From positions 1-20,887 of the IMG/VR virus record IMGVR_UViG_3300042350_000912: a stretch of DNA of 20,887 nucleotides; one strand, 5' to 3'. The notes beneath the pieces are model-generated. The model was not told the DNA's origin and made no database searches. It worked only from the letters and a program-made list of their open reading frames with translations. The translations under genes were made by a program, and so were the position numbers. Origin of the DNA: a virus. This document shows positions 20,592-20,887 of the stretch, piece after piece (position 1 is the stretch's first letter; each line of letters begins with the position of its first letter).

Positions 20592-20813
20592 TTATTCTCT
20601 CACAGCGCCACGCCGATCGTGATCATCTGCAACTTTACGCATCGCGTCAATGATGTTGTTGTCGACGTACGTTGCGGCAATCGCAAGGTCGTAAAACAAC
20701 TCCGCCAGTTCAGTAGCGGTGAGGTCGCTGTCGTCACTTTCAATGCTGATGCGCTTGCCATCGATTTGCAGGCTTAGCTTTAAGCCGAGGTCAGAATGGG
20801 AGGTCGCTGCCAT
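20592..20813 (-). CDS. Hypothetical protein, 73 aa
   Basis: A 73-residue acidic protein starting MAATSHSDLGLKLSLQIDGK, with a helical C-terminal half (LTATELAELFYDLAIAATYV, then DAMRKVADDHDRRG). No family recognised. Its start lies inside the last codons of the SSB gene in another frame (23-bp overlap), so it is probably co-translated with SSB and last in that transcript before the terminator at 20514. A replication accessory role is possible from context only. Confidence 0.6.
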   Translation of the reverse strand: MAATSHSDLGLKLSLQIDGKRISIESDDSDLTATELAELFYDLAIAATYVDNNIIDAMRKVADDHDRRGAVRE

Positions 20814-20887
20814 TGTCTTGGATGTTTAGGTTATTGTGCGATTCTGCCTTCGGCTTGCCAGCGTAGTAGTCCGCGCTGTTCGGCGAT
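20791..20887 (-). CDS. ssb: Single-stranded DNA-binding protein, C-terminal fragment
   Basis: Only the last 31 codons are in the window (frame read from 20886); the N-terminal OB fold lies outside. The visible end is a flexible, polar linker (SPNSADYYAGKPKAESHNNL) ending in DNGSDLPF and a TGA stop. The acidic tip with a terminal Pro-Phe is the hallmark of bacterial and phage SSB, used to recruit replication and repair proteins. Position at the head of a replication block and upstream of the primase-helicase supports this. The evidence is a short tail, so another protein with a similar tip cannot be excluded. Confidence 0.7.
   Translation of the reverse strand, partial: SPNSADYYAGKPKAESHNNLNIQDNGSDLPF

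Noticed and set aside
1-20887. CRISPR array, integrase, attachment site or insertion sequence
   Set aside because: No regularly spaced direct repeats, recombinase gene or transposase with terminal repeats was seen; lifestyle cannot be decided from this window.

Overview
The window is a gene-dense piece of a tailed double-stranded DNA phage genome (Caudoviricetes; the tape-measure-like protein suggests a long tail). Every supported gene lies on the minus strand, so transcription runs from high to low coordinates. A Bacteroidota host is likely for two reasons. Several gene starts are preceded by the Bacteroidota -7 promoter box TAnnTTTG, with little Shine-Dalgarno signal. The protein set (VirE/BT4734-like primase-helicase, the MACALTT-type tail protein, the GGTSAGKT-type terminase) also resembles Bacteroidota phages. 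This rests on recalled family features; no database search was run.

Layout in transcription order. Replication block (20887-14762): the end of an SSB, a small unknown protein, a strong terminator, a primase-helicase, a 220-bp AT-rich repeat region that looks like a replication origin, an SF2 helicase with a zinc finger, a VRR-NUC nuclease, a stand-alone DnaA-domain-IV-like protein, a sigma-like factor and three small proteins. Packaging block (14765-11727): a ParB-methyltransferase fusion, a small-terminase-like protein, a MazG-like protein, a tRNA-like element and the large terminase. Sugar-modification insert (11713-10377): a left-handed beta-helix acetyltransferase and a glycosyltransferase. 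Structural block (10380-862): tail-assembly chaperones joined by a -1 frameshift, a gp10-like protein, two large tail proteins, the tape measure, an XkdF-like protease, a scaffold, the major capsid protein, a terminator, a tail-tube candidate and another terminator. A second glycosyltransferase runs off the left edge.

The most striking observation is in the large terminase. Its Walker A motif is split exactly between GGTSAG and KT by 36 nt that preserve frame but contain an in-frame TGA. The gap starts after a GGA codon, ends with a GGA codon, and holds a 10-bp hairpin with a GCAA tetraloop directly after the stop. This is the architecture of the T4 gene 60 translational bypass (matched GGA take-off and landing codons, stop, hairpin). 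Skipping the gap restores a perfect terminase of 391 residues. A decayed gene, RNA-level removal or an assembly artefact remain possible.

Other signals: four genes share the exact arrangement GATATTTA-N5-ATG; a repeated TTTGTAGTAA element clusters between the two replication helicase genes; a tRNA-like element has an anticodon loop about 24 nt too long; and the methyltransferase core is clearly more AT-rich than its surroundings.
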